Of a stretch of 39,606 nucleotides of DNA, positions 13,725 to 21,911 are shown piece by piece. Position 1 is the first letter of the stretch. Each line of letters begins with the position of its first letter. A program made the position numbers and the translations under genes. The notes beneath the pieces were generated by a model, which saw only the letters and a program-made list of their open reading frames with translations, did no database searches and was not told the origin of the DNA. Where the stretch lies: positions 159,557 through 199,162 of the forward strand of contig NZ_JACYWE010000009.1 in NCBI RefSeq assembly GCF_014841105.1, read 5' to 3'. This DNA is from Lolliginicoccus lacisalsi. GTDB taxonomy: Bacteria > Actinomycetota > Actinomycetes > Mycobacteriales > Mycobacteriaceae.

Positions 13725-15661
13725 CCCGGCCCGGACCCATGGGTGGCGCCGCTGACAGCCGGGGTAACCCCAACGCCAAAGCAATGAACTTCGGACCCTC
13801 CGCGCGCAGGCTGCTCGGCCTGCTCGCGCCGCAACGGCTCGCCCTCACCGTGATCATCGCGCTGATCGTGATGTCGGTCCTGCTCAACGCCGTGGGCCCG
13901 CGCATCCTTGGCCACGGCACCGACATCATCTTCAACGGGATCATCGGCAGGCAGTTGCCCGCCGGAACGACCCAGGCCCAAGCGGTGGAGCAACTGCGCC
14001 AGGCGGGGCAGGACACGTTCGCCGACATGGTCTCCGGCATGACCGTCACGCCGGGGCAAGGCATCGACTTCACTGCGCTCGGGCAAACCATGATCGTCGC
14101 GCTGCTCGTCTATCTCGTCGCCGCGATGTGCGCCTGGGGCGCGGCGTACCTGCTCAACACCGTGGTGCAGAACGTCATCCGCGGCCTGCGCGCCAGCATC
14201 GAGGGCAAGGTCCACCGCCTGCCGCTGGCCTACTTCGATCGCAATCAGCGCGGCGATACCCTCAGCCGCGTCACCAACGACATCGACAACCTCTCGCAGA
14301 GCCTGCAGCAGACGGTCAGCCAGATGCTCAACGCCCTGCTGACCGTTGTCGCGGTGCTCGGCATGATGCTGTGGATCTCGCCGCTGCTCGCCGGGATCGC
14401 GCTGCTCACCGTGCCGGCCTCGCTGCTCGTCGCCGCAGTGATCATGCGGCGCGCGCAACCGCACTTCGTGGGCCAATGGCGACACACTGGATCAGTCAAC
14501 GCGCACGTCGAGGAATCCCACACCGGCCATGAGCTGCTGCTCGCCTACGGGCAGGAGGACAGCGCGCAGGCACGCTTCGACGAGCACAACGGCGAGCTGC
14601 AGCAATCCGCCTTCAAGGCGCAGTTCCTGTCCGGGCTGATCATGCCGCTGATCATGTTCCTCGGCAACATCAACTACGTGCTCGTCGCAGTCGTCGGCGG
14701 GATGCGCGTGGCCACCGGCTCGATGAGCCTCGGCGAGGTGCAGGCCTTCATCCAGTACTCGCGCCAGTTCACCCAGCCGCTCTCGCAGCTCGCCTCGATG
14801 GTCAACGTGCTGCAATCCGGGGTCGCGTCCGCGGAACGAGTCTTCGAGCTGCTCGATGAGGAGGAGGAGCCCGCCGACGAGTCGTCCGGCCCTGCGCGAA
14901 CGGGCCCGGCCGGGGATGCACCGCGGGGCCGCGTCGAGTTCGATCACGTCTCCTTCCGCTACCACCCCGACCAGCCGCTGATCGAGGACTTGTCGCTGAC
15001 CGTCGAGCCCGGGCACATGGTTGCCATCGTTGGCCCGACCGGGGCGGGCAAGACAACCCTGGTGAACCTCATCATGCGTTTCTACGACGTCACCGCAGGC
15101 TCGATCCGCATCGACGGCGTGGATATCCGCCGCATGACCCGCGCCGGGCTGCGCTCGCGCATCGGCATGGTCCTGCAGGACACCTGGCTGCTCGGCGGCA
15201 GCATCGCCGAGAACATCCGCTACGGCTCGGATACCGCAACCGAGGATGAGGTGCTCGAGGCAGCCCAGGAGTCGTATGTGGACCGATTCGTCCGCGCGCT
15301 GCCCGACGGCTACGACACCAATCTCGGCGAGGACACTGGCACGGTCAGCGTCGGCGAGCAGCAGCTCATCACCATCGCTCGCGCCTTCGCCTCCAAGCCG
15401 CAGATCCTCATCCTCGACGAGGCGACCAGTTCCGTCGATACCCGCACCGAGCTGCTCATCCAGCAAGCCATGAGCCGCTTGCGCGCCGATAGCACCGCGT
15501 TCGTCATCGCGCATCGGCTCTCCACCATCCGGGACGCGGACGTCATCCTGGTGATGGAGCAGGGGCGGATCGTCGAGCAGGGCACCCACGAGGAGTTGCT
15601 CGACGCGCAAGGGGCGTACCACCGCTTGTACAGCAGCCAGTTCGCCGGGGCCCAGACCTAG
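13721..15661 (+). CDS. ABC exporter half-transporter with canonical ATP site
   Basis: A 646-residue partner of the preceding protein. The membrane domain (about 40-370) carries a long extracytoplasmic insert after the first helix (about 75-130). The ATPase has Walker A GPTGAGKTT (about 438-446), Walker B ILILDEATSSVD (about 563-574) with the catalytic Glu, and AHRLSTI with the switch His (about 597). Its signature is VSVGEQQ rather than LSGGQ. Combined with the partner, one composite site is fully canonical and the other degenerate on both faces, as in known heterodimeric exporters. The ATG at 13721 overlaps the partner stop (ATGA), and GGAGGGAGC precedes it, so the two are translationally coupled. 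Confidence 0.95.
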   Translation: MTRPGPMGGAADSRGNPNAKAMNFGPSARRLLGLLAPQRLALTVIIALIVMSVLLNAVGPRILGHGTDIIFNGIIGRQLPAGTTQAQAVEQLRQAGQDTFADMVSGMTVTPGQGIDFTALGQTMIVALLVYLVAAMCAWGAAYLLNTVVQNVIRGLRASIEGKVHRLPLAYFDRNQRGDTLSRVTNDIDNLSQSLQQTVSQMLNALLTVVAVLGMMLWISPLLAGIALLTVPASLLVAAVIMRRAQPHFVGQWRHTGSVNAHVEESHTGHELLLAYGQEDSAQARFDEHNGELQQSAFKAQFLSGLIMPLIMFLGNINYVLVAVVGGMRVATGSMSLGEVQAFIQYSRQFTQPLSQLASMVNVLQSGVASAERVFELLDEEEEPADESSGPARTGPAGDAPRGRVEFDHVSFRYHPDQPLIEDLSLTVEPGHMVAIVGPTGAGKTTLVNLIMRFYDVTAGSIRIDGVDIRRMTRAGLRSRIGMVLQDTWLLGGSIAENIRYGSDTATEDEVLEAAQESYVDRFVRALPDGYDTNLGEDTGTVSVGEQQLITIARAFASKPQILILDEATSSVDTRTELLIQQAMSRLRADSTAFVIAHRLSTIRDADVILVMEQGRIVEQGTHEELLDAQGAYHRLYSSQFAGAQT

Positions 15662-15669
15662 CGGGGCCA

Positions 15670-15720
15670 GTGCCGCCGCGGCGCCCGCTGGTGCCGCCGC
15701 GGCGCCCGCTGGTGCCGCCA
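15670..15720 (+). repeat. 21-bp tandem repeat after the exporter operon
   Basis: GTGCCGCCGCGGCGCCCGCTG occurs at 15670-15690 and 15691-15711, and a third copy begins (GTGCCGCC) at 15712. It is non-coding, lies directly after the exporter stop and ends at the second 73-bp element. Each unit holds CGCCGCGGCG, so it can fold on itself. Confidence 0.85.
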
Positions 15721-15722
15721 CC

Positions 15723-15795
15723 GACGCAAACGCGATAGAAGCCGCCGATGAACCAGCACAATTTCTATCGCGTTTGTCGATATCGGGTGCGTTTG
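15723..15795 (-). repeat. 73-bp palindromic intergenic element, copy 2
   Basis: AAACGCGATAGAA (15728-15740) and TTCTATCGCGTTT (15763-15775) are separated by 22 bp, as in copy 1. GGTGCGTTTG (15786-15795) is the reverse complement of the outer CAAACGCACC box of copy 1, so this copy is inverted relative to 2492-2564 and has exactly the same length. The spacers share about 13 of 22 positions, including CTGG. It lies between the convergent ends of the exporter operon (15661) and the epimerase-like gene (15829). Confidence 0.8.
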
Positions 15796-15828
15796 GCGCA
15801 GTGAGGTCGCGCCGCCCGGGCCCGGCCG

Positions 15829-17319
15829 CTAGCTCGAGCGCTCGGCGGTCCGGGTCATGTTCTTCACCATGCCGCTAAAGATCACGCCGTGGAACGGCAG
15901 GATCGAATACCAGTAGAGCCGACCCACCAGCCCCTTGGGGAAGAACACGGCGCGCTGATCGAGCTGCGAACCGCTGCCGGAGGGGTGGACGCGCATCTCC
16001 AGCCAGGCGCCCCCGGGCACCTTCATCTCGGCGCGCAGTCGCAACAACCGGGGCGGCTCGATCTCCTCGACCCGCCACCAGTCCAGCGCCTCGCCCTTGT
16101 AGAGATGGCGTGCGTCGCGGCGCCCCCGGCGCAGGCCAACGCCACCGGCCAAGCGGTCCATCCAGCCGCGGATCGACCAGGCGAGGGGGAAGGAGTACCA
16201 GCCGTTCTCGCCGCCGATGCCCTCGACGACCTCCCACAGCTTCTCGGGCGGTGCCGCGCATTCCTGGCGGCGGATGTCGGTGTAGACGGTCTCGCCCGAC
16301 CAGTCCGGGTCCGACGGCAGCTTGTCGGCGGGAGCGTCGGGGACCGAAGCGTTGGACCAGCGGGTCTCGACATCGCCGTCGTCGATGCGTTGCAGCGCGA
16401 GCTGCACGGCACGGCGGTAGGGGGTGAGGCCCTCGGCGGGCGGCGGCACGAATTCCTTGATGTCGCTCTCGTGGGCGATCGCTTCGCATTGCAGCGATTC
16501 GATCAGCGGCATCGCCAACGCCTTGGGCACCGGTGTCACCAGGTTGATCCAGTGCCCGGCGAGGCGCGGCGTGAGGACGGGCACGACGATCATGCGGCGG
16601 CGGGGGAGACCCGCGATCTCTCCGTAGGTCTGCATCATCTCCCCGTACTGCATCACGTCGGGACCACCGATGTCGAAGGTCCGGTTCTCGCCGGCAGCGG
16701 TGCGGAGGTCCGCGAGAGCGAGCAGGTAGTGCAAGGCATCGCGGACCGCGATCGGCTGGATGCGGTTCTTCACCCATTTCGGGGTGACCATGACCGGTAG
16801 GCGATCAGTGAGGTGGCGGATCATCTCGAAGGACGCGGACCCTGAGCCGATCACCACTCCGGCCTGCAGGACGATCGTGGGGACTGTGGACCCGAGCAGG
16901 ATGTCGCCGACCTCGGCCCGGGAGCGCAAGTGGGGGGAGAGGTCGTTACCGCTGGGGTGCAGGCCGCCGAGGTAGATGATGCGCTGCACACCAGCGGCCT
17001 CGGCGGCGTGGACGAGATTGAGCGCGGACTGGCGCTCGGTGTCGGCGAAGCGCTTGTCGCCACCCATCGAGTGGACGAGGTAGTAGATGACATCGATGCC
17101 CTGGCAGGCCTCTTCGAGGCTGTGGATGTCAGTGAGGTCGCCCTGGACGATCTCGGCGTCTCGTGCCCACGGCACGTCGCGCAGCTTCCCGGGTGTGCGG
17201 GCGAGGACGCGCACGGCGTTTCCCTGCTCGATTAGTCGGGGCGCGAGGCGTCCGCCGATGTAGCCAGTGGCGCCGGTGACGAGGCATCGCGTGGTCTGTG
17301 CCGAGGGGGTGTCCGCCAT
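15829..17319 (-). CDS. NAD(P)-binding epimerase-like protein with DUF2867 domain
   Basis: A 496-residue two-domain protein. Residues about 10-310 are an atypical SDR (NmrA/epimerase-like) with LVTGATGYIGGRLAPRLI binding NAD(P) and VIYYLVHSMGG. Residues about 340-490 match DUF2867: AAPPEKLWEVVEGIGGENGW, GWMDRLAGGVGLRRGRRD and ALDWWRVEEIEPPRLLRL. This pairing is common in actinobacteria and some proteobacteria; its reaction is not known to me. The canonical SDR catalytic YxxxK is not obvious. The ATG at 17319 lacks a good Shine-Dalgarno sequence. It converges on the ABC exporter, with copy 2 of the 73-bp element between them. Confidence 0.9.
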   Translation of the reverse strand: MADTPSAQTTRCLVTGATGYIGGRLAPRLIEQGNAVRVLARTPGKLRDVPWARDAEIVQGDLTDIHSLEEACQGIDVIYYLVHSMGGDKRFADTERQSALNLVHAAEAAGVQRIIYLGGLHPSGNDLSPHLRSRAEVGDILLGSTVPTIVLQAGVVIGSGSASFEMIRHLTDRLPVMVTPKWVKNRIQPIAVRDALHYLLALADLRTAAGENRTFDIGGPDVMQYGEMMQTYGEIAGLPRRRMIVVPVLTPRLAGHWINLVTPVPKALAMPLIESLQCEAIAHESDIKEFVPPPAEGLTPYRRAVQLALQRIDDGDVETRWSNASVPDAPADKLPSDPDWSGETVYTDIRRQECAAPPEKLWEVVEGIGGENGWYSFPLAWSIRGWMDRLAGGVGLRRGRRDARHLYKGEALDWWRVEEIEPPRLLRLRAEMKVPGGAWLEMRVHPSGSGSQLDQRAVFFPKGLVGRLYWYSILPFHGVIFSGMVKNMTRTAERSS

Positions 17320-17373
17320 GCATCCACGCTACCGCCAGGACGCGCGGGAGGAGTGCCGCGAGGCGGCTTTCCG

Positions 17374-17769
17374 CTATGGGCGCAACGGCCTGCCCGAGGC
17401 GTCGGTGCCGCCATTGACGAGGATGACGATGCCGTCGATGAGGCTCCATGCGTGGCCGAGCCCGCATGTGACGAGCGCGAGGACGAGCTGGAGGAGGCCG
17501 ATCATGTAGTGGCCCGCGTACAGGCGCCCTGCGCCGGGGAGGATCAGATTGAGGACGCCGACGGCGAGGTTGCCGCGGCCGGAGTAGGCCTTGCCCGTCT
17601 CGGGGTCGTATCCGTGCGGGGCGCCTGGCGCGCCGAAGATCTGCGCGTAGTCGGAGATGGTGAGCGGCTGGGTGTCCGGTTGCTCGGCATCGTCGCTTCG
17701 GCCCGCCGCTCGAGCAGGGGGCTGCTCGGTGCGGCGCGCGCGGTGCGGACGTGGTGGTTGCTCGGTCAC
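17374..17769 (-). CDS. TM2-domain membrane protein
   Basis: A 131-residue protein. Residues 1-50 are Pro/Arg-rich and disordered; then LTISDYAQIFGAPGAPHGYD and a C-terminal TM2 domain: NLAVGVLNLILPGAGRLYAGH with a first membrane helix, MIGLLQLVLALVTCGLGHAW with the second, and the terminal DGIVILVNG. The topology is two helices joined by a short loop. TM2 proteins have no settled biochemical function. A longer frame begins at 17886, but the GTG at 17769 follows a TAGCTT box by 8 nt and fits a leaderless start. It lies downstream of the AGCS gene and upstream of the epimerase gene. Confidence 0.85.
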   Translation of the reverse strand: MTEQPPRPHRARRTEQPPARAAGRSDDAEQPDTQPLTISDYAQIFGAPGAPHGYDPETGKAYSGRGNLAVGVLNLILPGAGRLYAGHYMIGLLQLVLALVTCGLGHAWSLIDGIVILVNGGTDASGRPLRP

Positions 17770-17777
17770 GAGGACTA

Positions 17778-17783
17778 AAGCTA
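17778..17783 (-). promoter_or_regulatory. -10 box for a leaderless TM2 transcript
   Basis: Read on the minus strand, TAGCTT (TANNNT type) ends 8 nt before the GTG at 17769, and no Shine-Dalgarno sequence intervenes. This supports a transcript that begins at the start codon. Confidence 0.45.
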
Positions 17784-17798
17784 CGACACGCAGTACGC

Positions 17799-17823
17799 GG
17801 TTTGCACCCTTTGGTGACAAACC
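17799..17823 (-). promoter_or_regulatory. Dyad between the AGCS stop and the TM2 promoter
   Basis: GGTTTGCACC and GGTGACAAACC pair around CTTT with a single unpaired A, giving a 10-bp stem. It lies 76 bp after the AGCS stop and 15 bp upstream of the TM2 -10 box. It could be the AGCS terminator, or an operator overlapping the TM2 -35 region; the sequence does not decide. Confidence 0.5.
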
Positions 17824-17898
17824 CCACGCCACGGCGCGAATAGCTGTGACGTGGGATCGGAAATTGTCACATGCAGCGGGGATCATCTCACTGTGAAA

Positions 17899-19329
17899 CT
17901 ATTTCCGGACACCCACCATGAATGCATCGACATCCCGCGCGCTCGCCCGCAATTGCGGGTCATTGGCCAGGTAGTGCCGCGTCTCCCGCGCCACGAGCCC
18001 GGACAGCACGAGCAGGCCAATAAGGTTCGGAATAGCCATCAATCCATTCAGCACATCGGCGAACGTCCAGACCAGAGTTAGCTGGGATACCGCGCCCACG
18101 AAAACCATCCCCGTGAAAACCGCGCGATAGGGAACGACGCCCCGGCGCCCCACGAGTCGCTCCACGCAACGCTCGCCATAGTACGACCAGCCAAGAATGG
18201 TCGAGAACGCGAAGAACGCGATGCTCAGCGCTACCACGTAGTGGCCCCACTCGCCAGGAAGGCCCGCATCGAACGCATCGGCGGTCATGGTTCCCGACGC
18301 CTCGCGGTCACCCTCCCACACTCCCGTGGTGATCAGCACCAGGCCAGTGAAGGTCACCACGATGATCGTGTCGATGAATGTCTGCGTCATCGAGACCAGG
18401 CCCTGCCGCACCGGATGCGTCGTCTTGGCGGCCGCTGCGGCGATCGCTGCCGAGCCCATGCCGGACTCGTTGGAGAAGATGCCACGAGCCACGCCGAGCT
18501 GCAGCGCGTACAGGAACGCCGAGCCAAGCAGGCCGCCCATCGCGGACTGGCCCGTGAACGCCTCCGCGAGGATCATGCCGAACGCCCCGGGGATCGCGCC
18601 GGCGGTGAGGACGAGGATCACGGTGCCGCACGCCAGGTACAGCGCGATCATCATGGGCACGAAGGCCGCCGTGACCCGGCCGATCGCCTTGATGCCACCG
18701 ATCAGCACCAGTCCCGTCAGGACGAACAGCACCAGGCCCGTGATCTGCGGCGCGATGCCGAACGCGTTGTCCATCTGCGCGGCCACGGCGTTGCTCTGCG
18801 TCATGTTGCCGATGCCGAACGATGCGAGGACCGCGAACACCGCGAACAGCAGGCTCAGCACGAGCCCGAAGCGGTTCGGGATGCCTCGGAACAGGTAGTA
18901 CTGCGGACCGCCGGATTGCTCGCCCTTGGCATCGGTGACGCGGAATCGCACCCCAAGGAAGGCTTCCGAGTACTTGCTCGCCATGCCGACCAGCGCGGTC
19001 ACCCACATCCAGAACAGCGCGCCCGGACCGCCGAGGCCGATCGCCGCGGCCACGCCCACGATGTTGCCGACGCCCACCGTGGCGGCGAGCGCGGTCGTCA
19101 GCGCCTGGTAGTGCGAGATATCGCCGGTGCCGCCATCATCGTGCCGCTCGATCAGGGCCAGGCGCAGCGCTGGACCGAGCTTGCGGAACTGCAGGCCGCC
19201 GAGGCGGATCGTCAGGTACAGGCCGGTGCCGAGCAGCAGCGGGATCAGCAGCCACGGGCCCCACACGTAGCCGGAGATCGTGCCGAGCGCTGATTCCAGT
19301 TCATCGGCGAAGTCTGCGATGTTGGACAT
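17899..19329 (-). CDS. Alanine/glycine:cation symporter (AGCS family)
   Basis: A 476-residue polytopic membrane protein with about 10-11 helices. Family hallmarks include ATVGVGNIVGVAAAIGLGGPG, ending GALFWMWVTALVGMASKYSE, then FSNESGMGSAAIAAAAAKT and GWSYYGERCVERLVG. AGCS carriers import L-alanine, D-alanine or glycine with sodium or protons; the exact amino acid cannot be read from the sequence. The ATG at 19329 has no ribosome-binding site but follows a TATAGA box by 8 nt, so the transcript is probably leaderless. It is divergent from the GDPD gene across 130 bp. Confidence 0.95.
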   Translation of the reverse strand: MSNIADFADELESALGTISGYVWGPWLLIPLLLGTGLYLTIRLGGLQFRKLGPALRLALIERHDDGGTGDISHYQALTTALAATVGVGNIVGVAAAIGLGGPGALFWMWVTALVGMASKYSEAFLGVRFRVTDAKGEQSGGPQYYLFRGIPNRFGLVLSLLFAVFAVLASFGIGNMTQSNAVAAQMDNAFGIAPQITGLVLFVLTGLVLIGGIKAIGRVTAAFVPMMIALYLACGTVILVLTAGAIPGAFGMILAEAFTGQSAMGGLLGSAFLYALQLGVARGIFSNESGMGSAAIAAAAAKTTHPVRQGLVSMTQTFIDTIIVVTFTGLVLITTGVWEGDREASGTMTADAFDAGLPGEWGHYVVALSIAFFAFSTILGWSYYGERCVERLVGRRGVVPYRAVFTGMVFVGAVSQLTLVWTFADVLNGLMAIPNLIGLLVLSGLVARETRHYLANDPQLRASARDVDAFMVGVRK

Positions 19330-19338
19330 TGCTGAAAT

Positions 19339-19344
19339 CTATAC
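19339..19344 (-). promoter_or_regulatory. -10 box for a leaderless AGCS transcript
   Basis: On the minus strand TATAGA lies in the sequence TATAGATTTCAGCAATG, ending 9 nt before the end of the spacer to ATG 19329. This is close to the Escherichia-type consensus and at the distance expected for transcription starting at or beside the A of the start codon. Confidence 0.6.
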
Positions 19345-19459
19345 GCGTGGTGCCGAGCGCGCGCGCCGACACAACCTCCGACTGTGAAAACCATGTGAGG
19401 TCAGGACAAACCCGGCGCACCGATCGCGCTGGCCGCCCCGCACCGGCACACTGGACTGC

Positions 19460-20293
19460 ATGAGACCGCTTCGCAGGAACGAACCTGGAACGCCAGCGGC
19501 GCGGTACCTCGAACTGCCGCGGCCCCGAGCGTTCGCCCACCGTGGCTGGCACATCGGCGAATGGGATGGCCTGGAGAACACCCTCGCCGCCATGCGCGCG
19601 GCAACCGATCACGGCTACCGCTACATCGAGATCGATGTGCACGCCACCCGGGATGGGGTGGTGATCGTGCACCATGACGAGACGCTGGCCCGCGTCGCTG
19701 GGTCGGAAGGCTCGGTGCGCGACCTCTCGTGGGACCAGCTCGCTGATGTGCGGGTCAATGGGCGCGAGGCGGTCACTCGCCTCGACACGGCGTTGCGCGA
19801 GCTGCCCGAGGCCCGCTTCAATATCGATATCAAGTCGGATTCGGCGGTCAAGCCGTTCGTCGCGACCATCGACGCGGTCGGAGCGCGGGATCGCGTCAGC
19901 ATCGCCTCGTTCTCCACGCGGCGGCTGCACCGGTTGCGCCGGTTGTTCTCGCGCGGCGGCGGGCTGCCCGCGGCGGCGCTCACTCGCGCCGGGGTGGCTG
20001 CGGTGTGGGCCTGCTCGCGGCTCGCGCCGCCGCTGCGCCCGCCGCGGTGGCTGCTCGCCAAGGTCGCCTGGGGGCACATGGCCCAGGTCCCGCTGAGGTA
20101 CGCGGGACGGACCGTCGTCGATCGGCGATTCGTCGAGCTGTGCCACGATCTGGGCATCGAGGTGCATGCGTGGACGATCAACGATGCCCCGGAGATGCAC
20201 CGCTTGCTCGATCTCGGGCTCGACGGCATTGTCACTGACCGGCCGGACACCCTCGACGCTGTGCTTGCCGAGCGGGCGCGGCGACAGCACTAG
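19460..20293 (+). CDS. Glycerophosphodiester phosphodiesterase
   Basis: A 277-residue GDPD TIM-barrel enzyme that hydrolyses glycerophosphodiesters to glycerol-3-phosphate and an alcohol. FAHRGW holds the catalytic His-Arg pair, GLENTLAAM the Glu-Asn, YIEIDVHATRDGVVIVHHD the Glu/Asp metal ligands and second catalytic His, FNIDIKSD the central strand, and VHAWTINDAPEM plus DGIVTDRPD the C-terminal part. No signal peptide is seen, so it is intracellular. The ATG at 19460 lacks a clear ribosome-binding site. It heads a probable three-gene operon with the LmeA-like and MOSC genes. Confidence 0.94.
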   Translation: MRPLRRNEPGTPAARYLELPRPRAFAHRGWHIGEWDGLENTLAAMRAATDHGYRYIEIDVHATRDGVVIVHHDETLARVAGSEGSVRDLSWDQLADVRVNGREAVTRLDTALRELPEARFNIDIKSDSAVKPFVATIDAVGARDRVSIASFSTRRLHRLRRLFSRGGGLPAAALTRAGVAAVWACSRLAPPLRPPRWLLAKVAWGHMAQVPLRYAGRTVVDRRFVELCHDLGIEVHAWTINDAPEMHRLLDLGLDGIVTDRPDTLDAVLAERARRQH

Positions 20294-20355
20294 CCGCGGC
20301 CGGGGGTCCACCACCGGTCGCGCTGCCCTTCATTGAGAACAGGAAAGGAACACCC

Positions 20356-21072
20356 ATGCGCGGGCTGCTCAAGGCCGTCATCACGCTCCTGGTGCTTCTC
20401 GTCATCGTCGCGGGAGCCGCGGAGATCGCCGCGCGCTTCATCGTGGGCAGGGAGATCCAGCAACCGCTCGGGGAGTCATGGCAATCCGAGCCCAGTACCT
20501 CATTCGGGCTGCAGCCCCTGCTGCCCGCGCTGATGGACGACCGCATCGATGCCCTGTCGATCGACAGTGGCACCATCGGCACCGGCGACCTGCGGGGATC
20601 CGCGCTGCAGATCGACCTCGGCGATGTCGATATCACCGACCGCGAGAACCCTATCGCCGGTGAGGTCACGGTCATCGCGCGCATCACGGCGGAAACGATC
20701 TTCCAGGCGATCCAGGAGAATGATGGCGGGGACGTCTCCGTTCTTCCCGGCGTGAGCGTCACCATCGACGGAGTGGTGCCCCAGCCCGCGCGCGAAGCGC
20801 TCGTCGTCGAGCTCATGCGCGGCACCGCCACCGTCGACGCCACTCCACGGCTCCAGGATGGCACTGTGGTCGTCGACCTCGGCAACGCCGAAGTGCTGGG
20901 CCTTCCCCTGCCGGATGCCGTCACCGATGCCATCAAGGGCGGAACAAGCCAATCCGTGGGAGCCCTGCCCGAGGGCCTCACCGCCACCGCGGTCACCGTC
21001 ACCGAGGAGGGCGTGGACGTGACCCTCACGGGGTCCGGCCTCGCGCTCGCCGACTTCCAGGACGATCTCTAG
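20356..21072 (+). CDS. LmeA-like (DUF2993) phospholipid-binding protein
   Basis: A 238-residue protein with an N-terminal membrane anchor or signal (LLKAVITLLVLLVIVAGAAEIAARF, split from residue 4), followed by a DUF2993 domain. In mycobacteria LmeA (DUF2993) is a periplasmic phosphatidylinositide-binding protein needed for mannan elongation in lipomannan; this supports a mycolic-acid actinobacterium, but orthology is not shown. The segment IQQPLGESWQSEPSTSFGLQ resembles the usual DUF2993 start. The ATG at 20356 follows AGGAAAGGAACACCC. It lies 62 bp after the GDPD gene and 11 bp before the MOSC start, suggesting an envelope-lipid link for the GDPD. Confidence 0.88.
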   Translation: MRGLLKAVITLLVLLVIVAGAAEIAARFIVGREIQQPLGESWQSEPSTSFGLQPLLPALMDDRIDALSIDSGTIGTGDLRGSALQIDLGDVDITDRENPIAGEVTVIARITAETIFQAIQENDGGDVSVLPGVSVTIDGVVPQPAREALVVELMRGTATVDATPRLQDGTVVVDLGNAEVLGLPLPDAVTDAIKGGTSQSVGALPEGLTATAVTVTEEGVDVTLTGSGLALADFQDDL

Positions 21073-21083
21073 GCTTGGCGCCC

Positions 21084-21815
21084 GTGGAACCTAGCCCGCC
21101 GCAGCCTCTCCGGATCATCGCCGTGCACGTCGGGCGGCCCGCGCTGCTCGGCACGCTGGGAGGCAAGGAGGTGCTCAGTGGGATCAGCAAGCATCGCGTG
21201 CACGCTGGCGCCATCGAGCTGCGCCCGCCCAACCTTGATGGCGACGAGCAGGCCGACACTGCCGCCCACGGCGGACCAGACAAGGCGATCTACCTCTACC
21301 CGGCCGAGCACTACCCGCTGTGGCGCAGGGATGGATACCTGCTCCACGACGGTGGCGTGGGCGAGAACCTCACTCTCAGCGGCGCCTCCGAGGAGTCCAT
21401 CCGCATTGGTGATTCGTGGGCCTGGGGCGAGGCCATCATCCAGGTCACCCAGCCCCGCGAGCCCTGCTACAAGCTCGGAATGCATGCCGGGGACAAGTCG
21501 ATCATCGCGCGCATGATCGACACGGGGAGGTGCGGGTTCTATGCACGTGTGCTCGAGCCCGCCACGGTGCCCACGCGCGGGGTGCTCGAGCCGCTCGGCC
21601 GCGCCCCGCACGATGTGACCGTCGCCGAGGTGTTCCGGATGCTCACCACCCCGACCGGCAGGCTCGCTGGTGCCGGGATCACCCCATCCCGGATCGAGAA
21701 CGCGCTCCGTGTCCCCGAGCTCGCGGAATCGGCGCGGCGGGGTCTCCGCAAGGCTCTCGCCCGCCTGGAACGGCAGGGATCGGGACAGGCGCGGGGCGAG
21801 GCAGGTCACAGTTGA
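21084..21815 (+). CDS. MOSC-domain protein (YiiM-like)
   Basis: A 243-residue MOSC protein of the YiiM type. DTAAHGGPDKAIYLYPAEHY and VGENLTLSG are hallmarks; TQPREPCYKLGMHAGD holds the conserved Cys proposed to handle sulfur or molybdenum cofactor, and GRCGFYARVLEPATV follows. YiiM-type proteins reduce N-hydroxylated compounds in E. coli with molybdenum cofactor; the role here is inferred. I chose GTG at 21084, with AGG 10 nt upstream; a TTG at 21075 is possible. It starts 11 bp after the LmeA stop and is likely translated from the same mRNA. Confidence 0.88.
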   Translation: MEPSPPQPLRIIAVHVGRPALLGTLGGKEVLSGISKHRVHAGAIELRPPNLDGDEQADTAAHGGPDKAIYLYPAEHYPLWRRDGYLLHDGGVGENLTLSGASEESIRIGDSWAWGEAIIQVTQPREPCYKLGMHAGDKSIIARMIDTGRCGFYARVLEPATVPTRGVLEPLGRAPHDVTVAEVFRMLTTPTGRLAGAGITPSRIENALRVPELAESARRGLRKALARLERQGSGQARGEAGHS

Positions 21816-21911
21816 GTGAACACAGAGCGCCGATCACTCGCTAGCGCTAGCAAGATCATTAGGGGGCAGCGATGACAAGGTGAACATGCCGTCCTCGAGA
21901 AAGGGGCACCC

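Noticed and set aside
17845-17871. GlxR/CRP-like site (TGTGAC ... GTCACA)
   Set aside because: The spacer between half-sites is 15 bp; the GlxR/CRP consensus needs TGTGA-N6-TCACA.
21840-21851. GCTAGCGCTAGC palindrome upstream of the broken lipoprotein
   Set aside because: A perfect 12-bp palindrome but with no second copy nearby and no clear promoter placement; could be chance.
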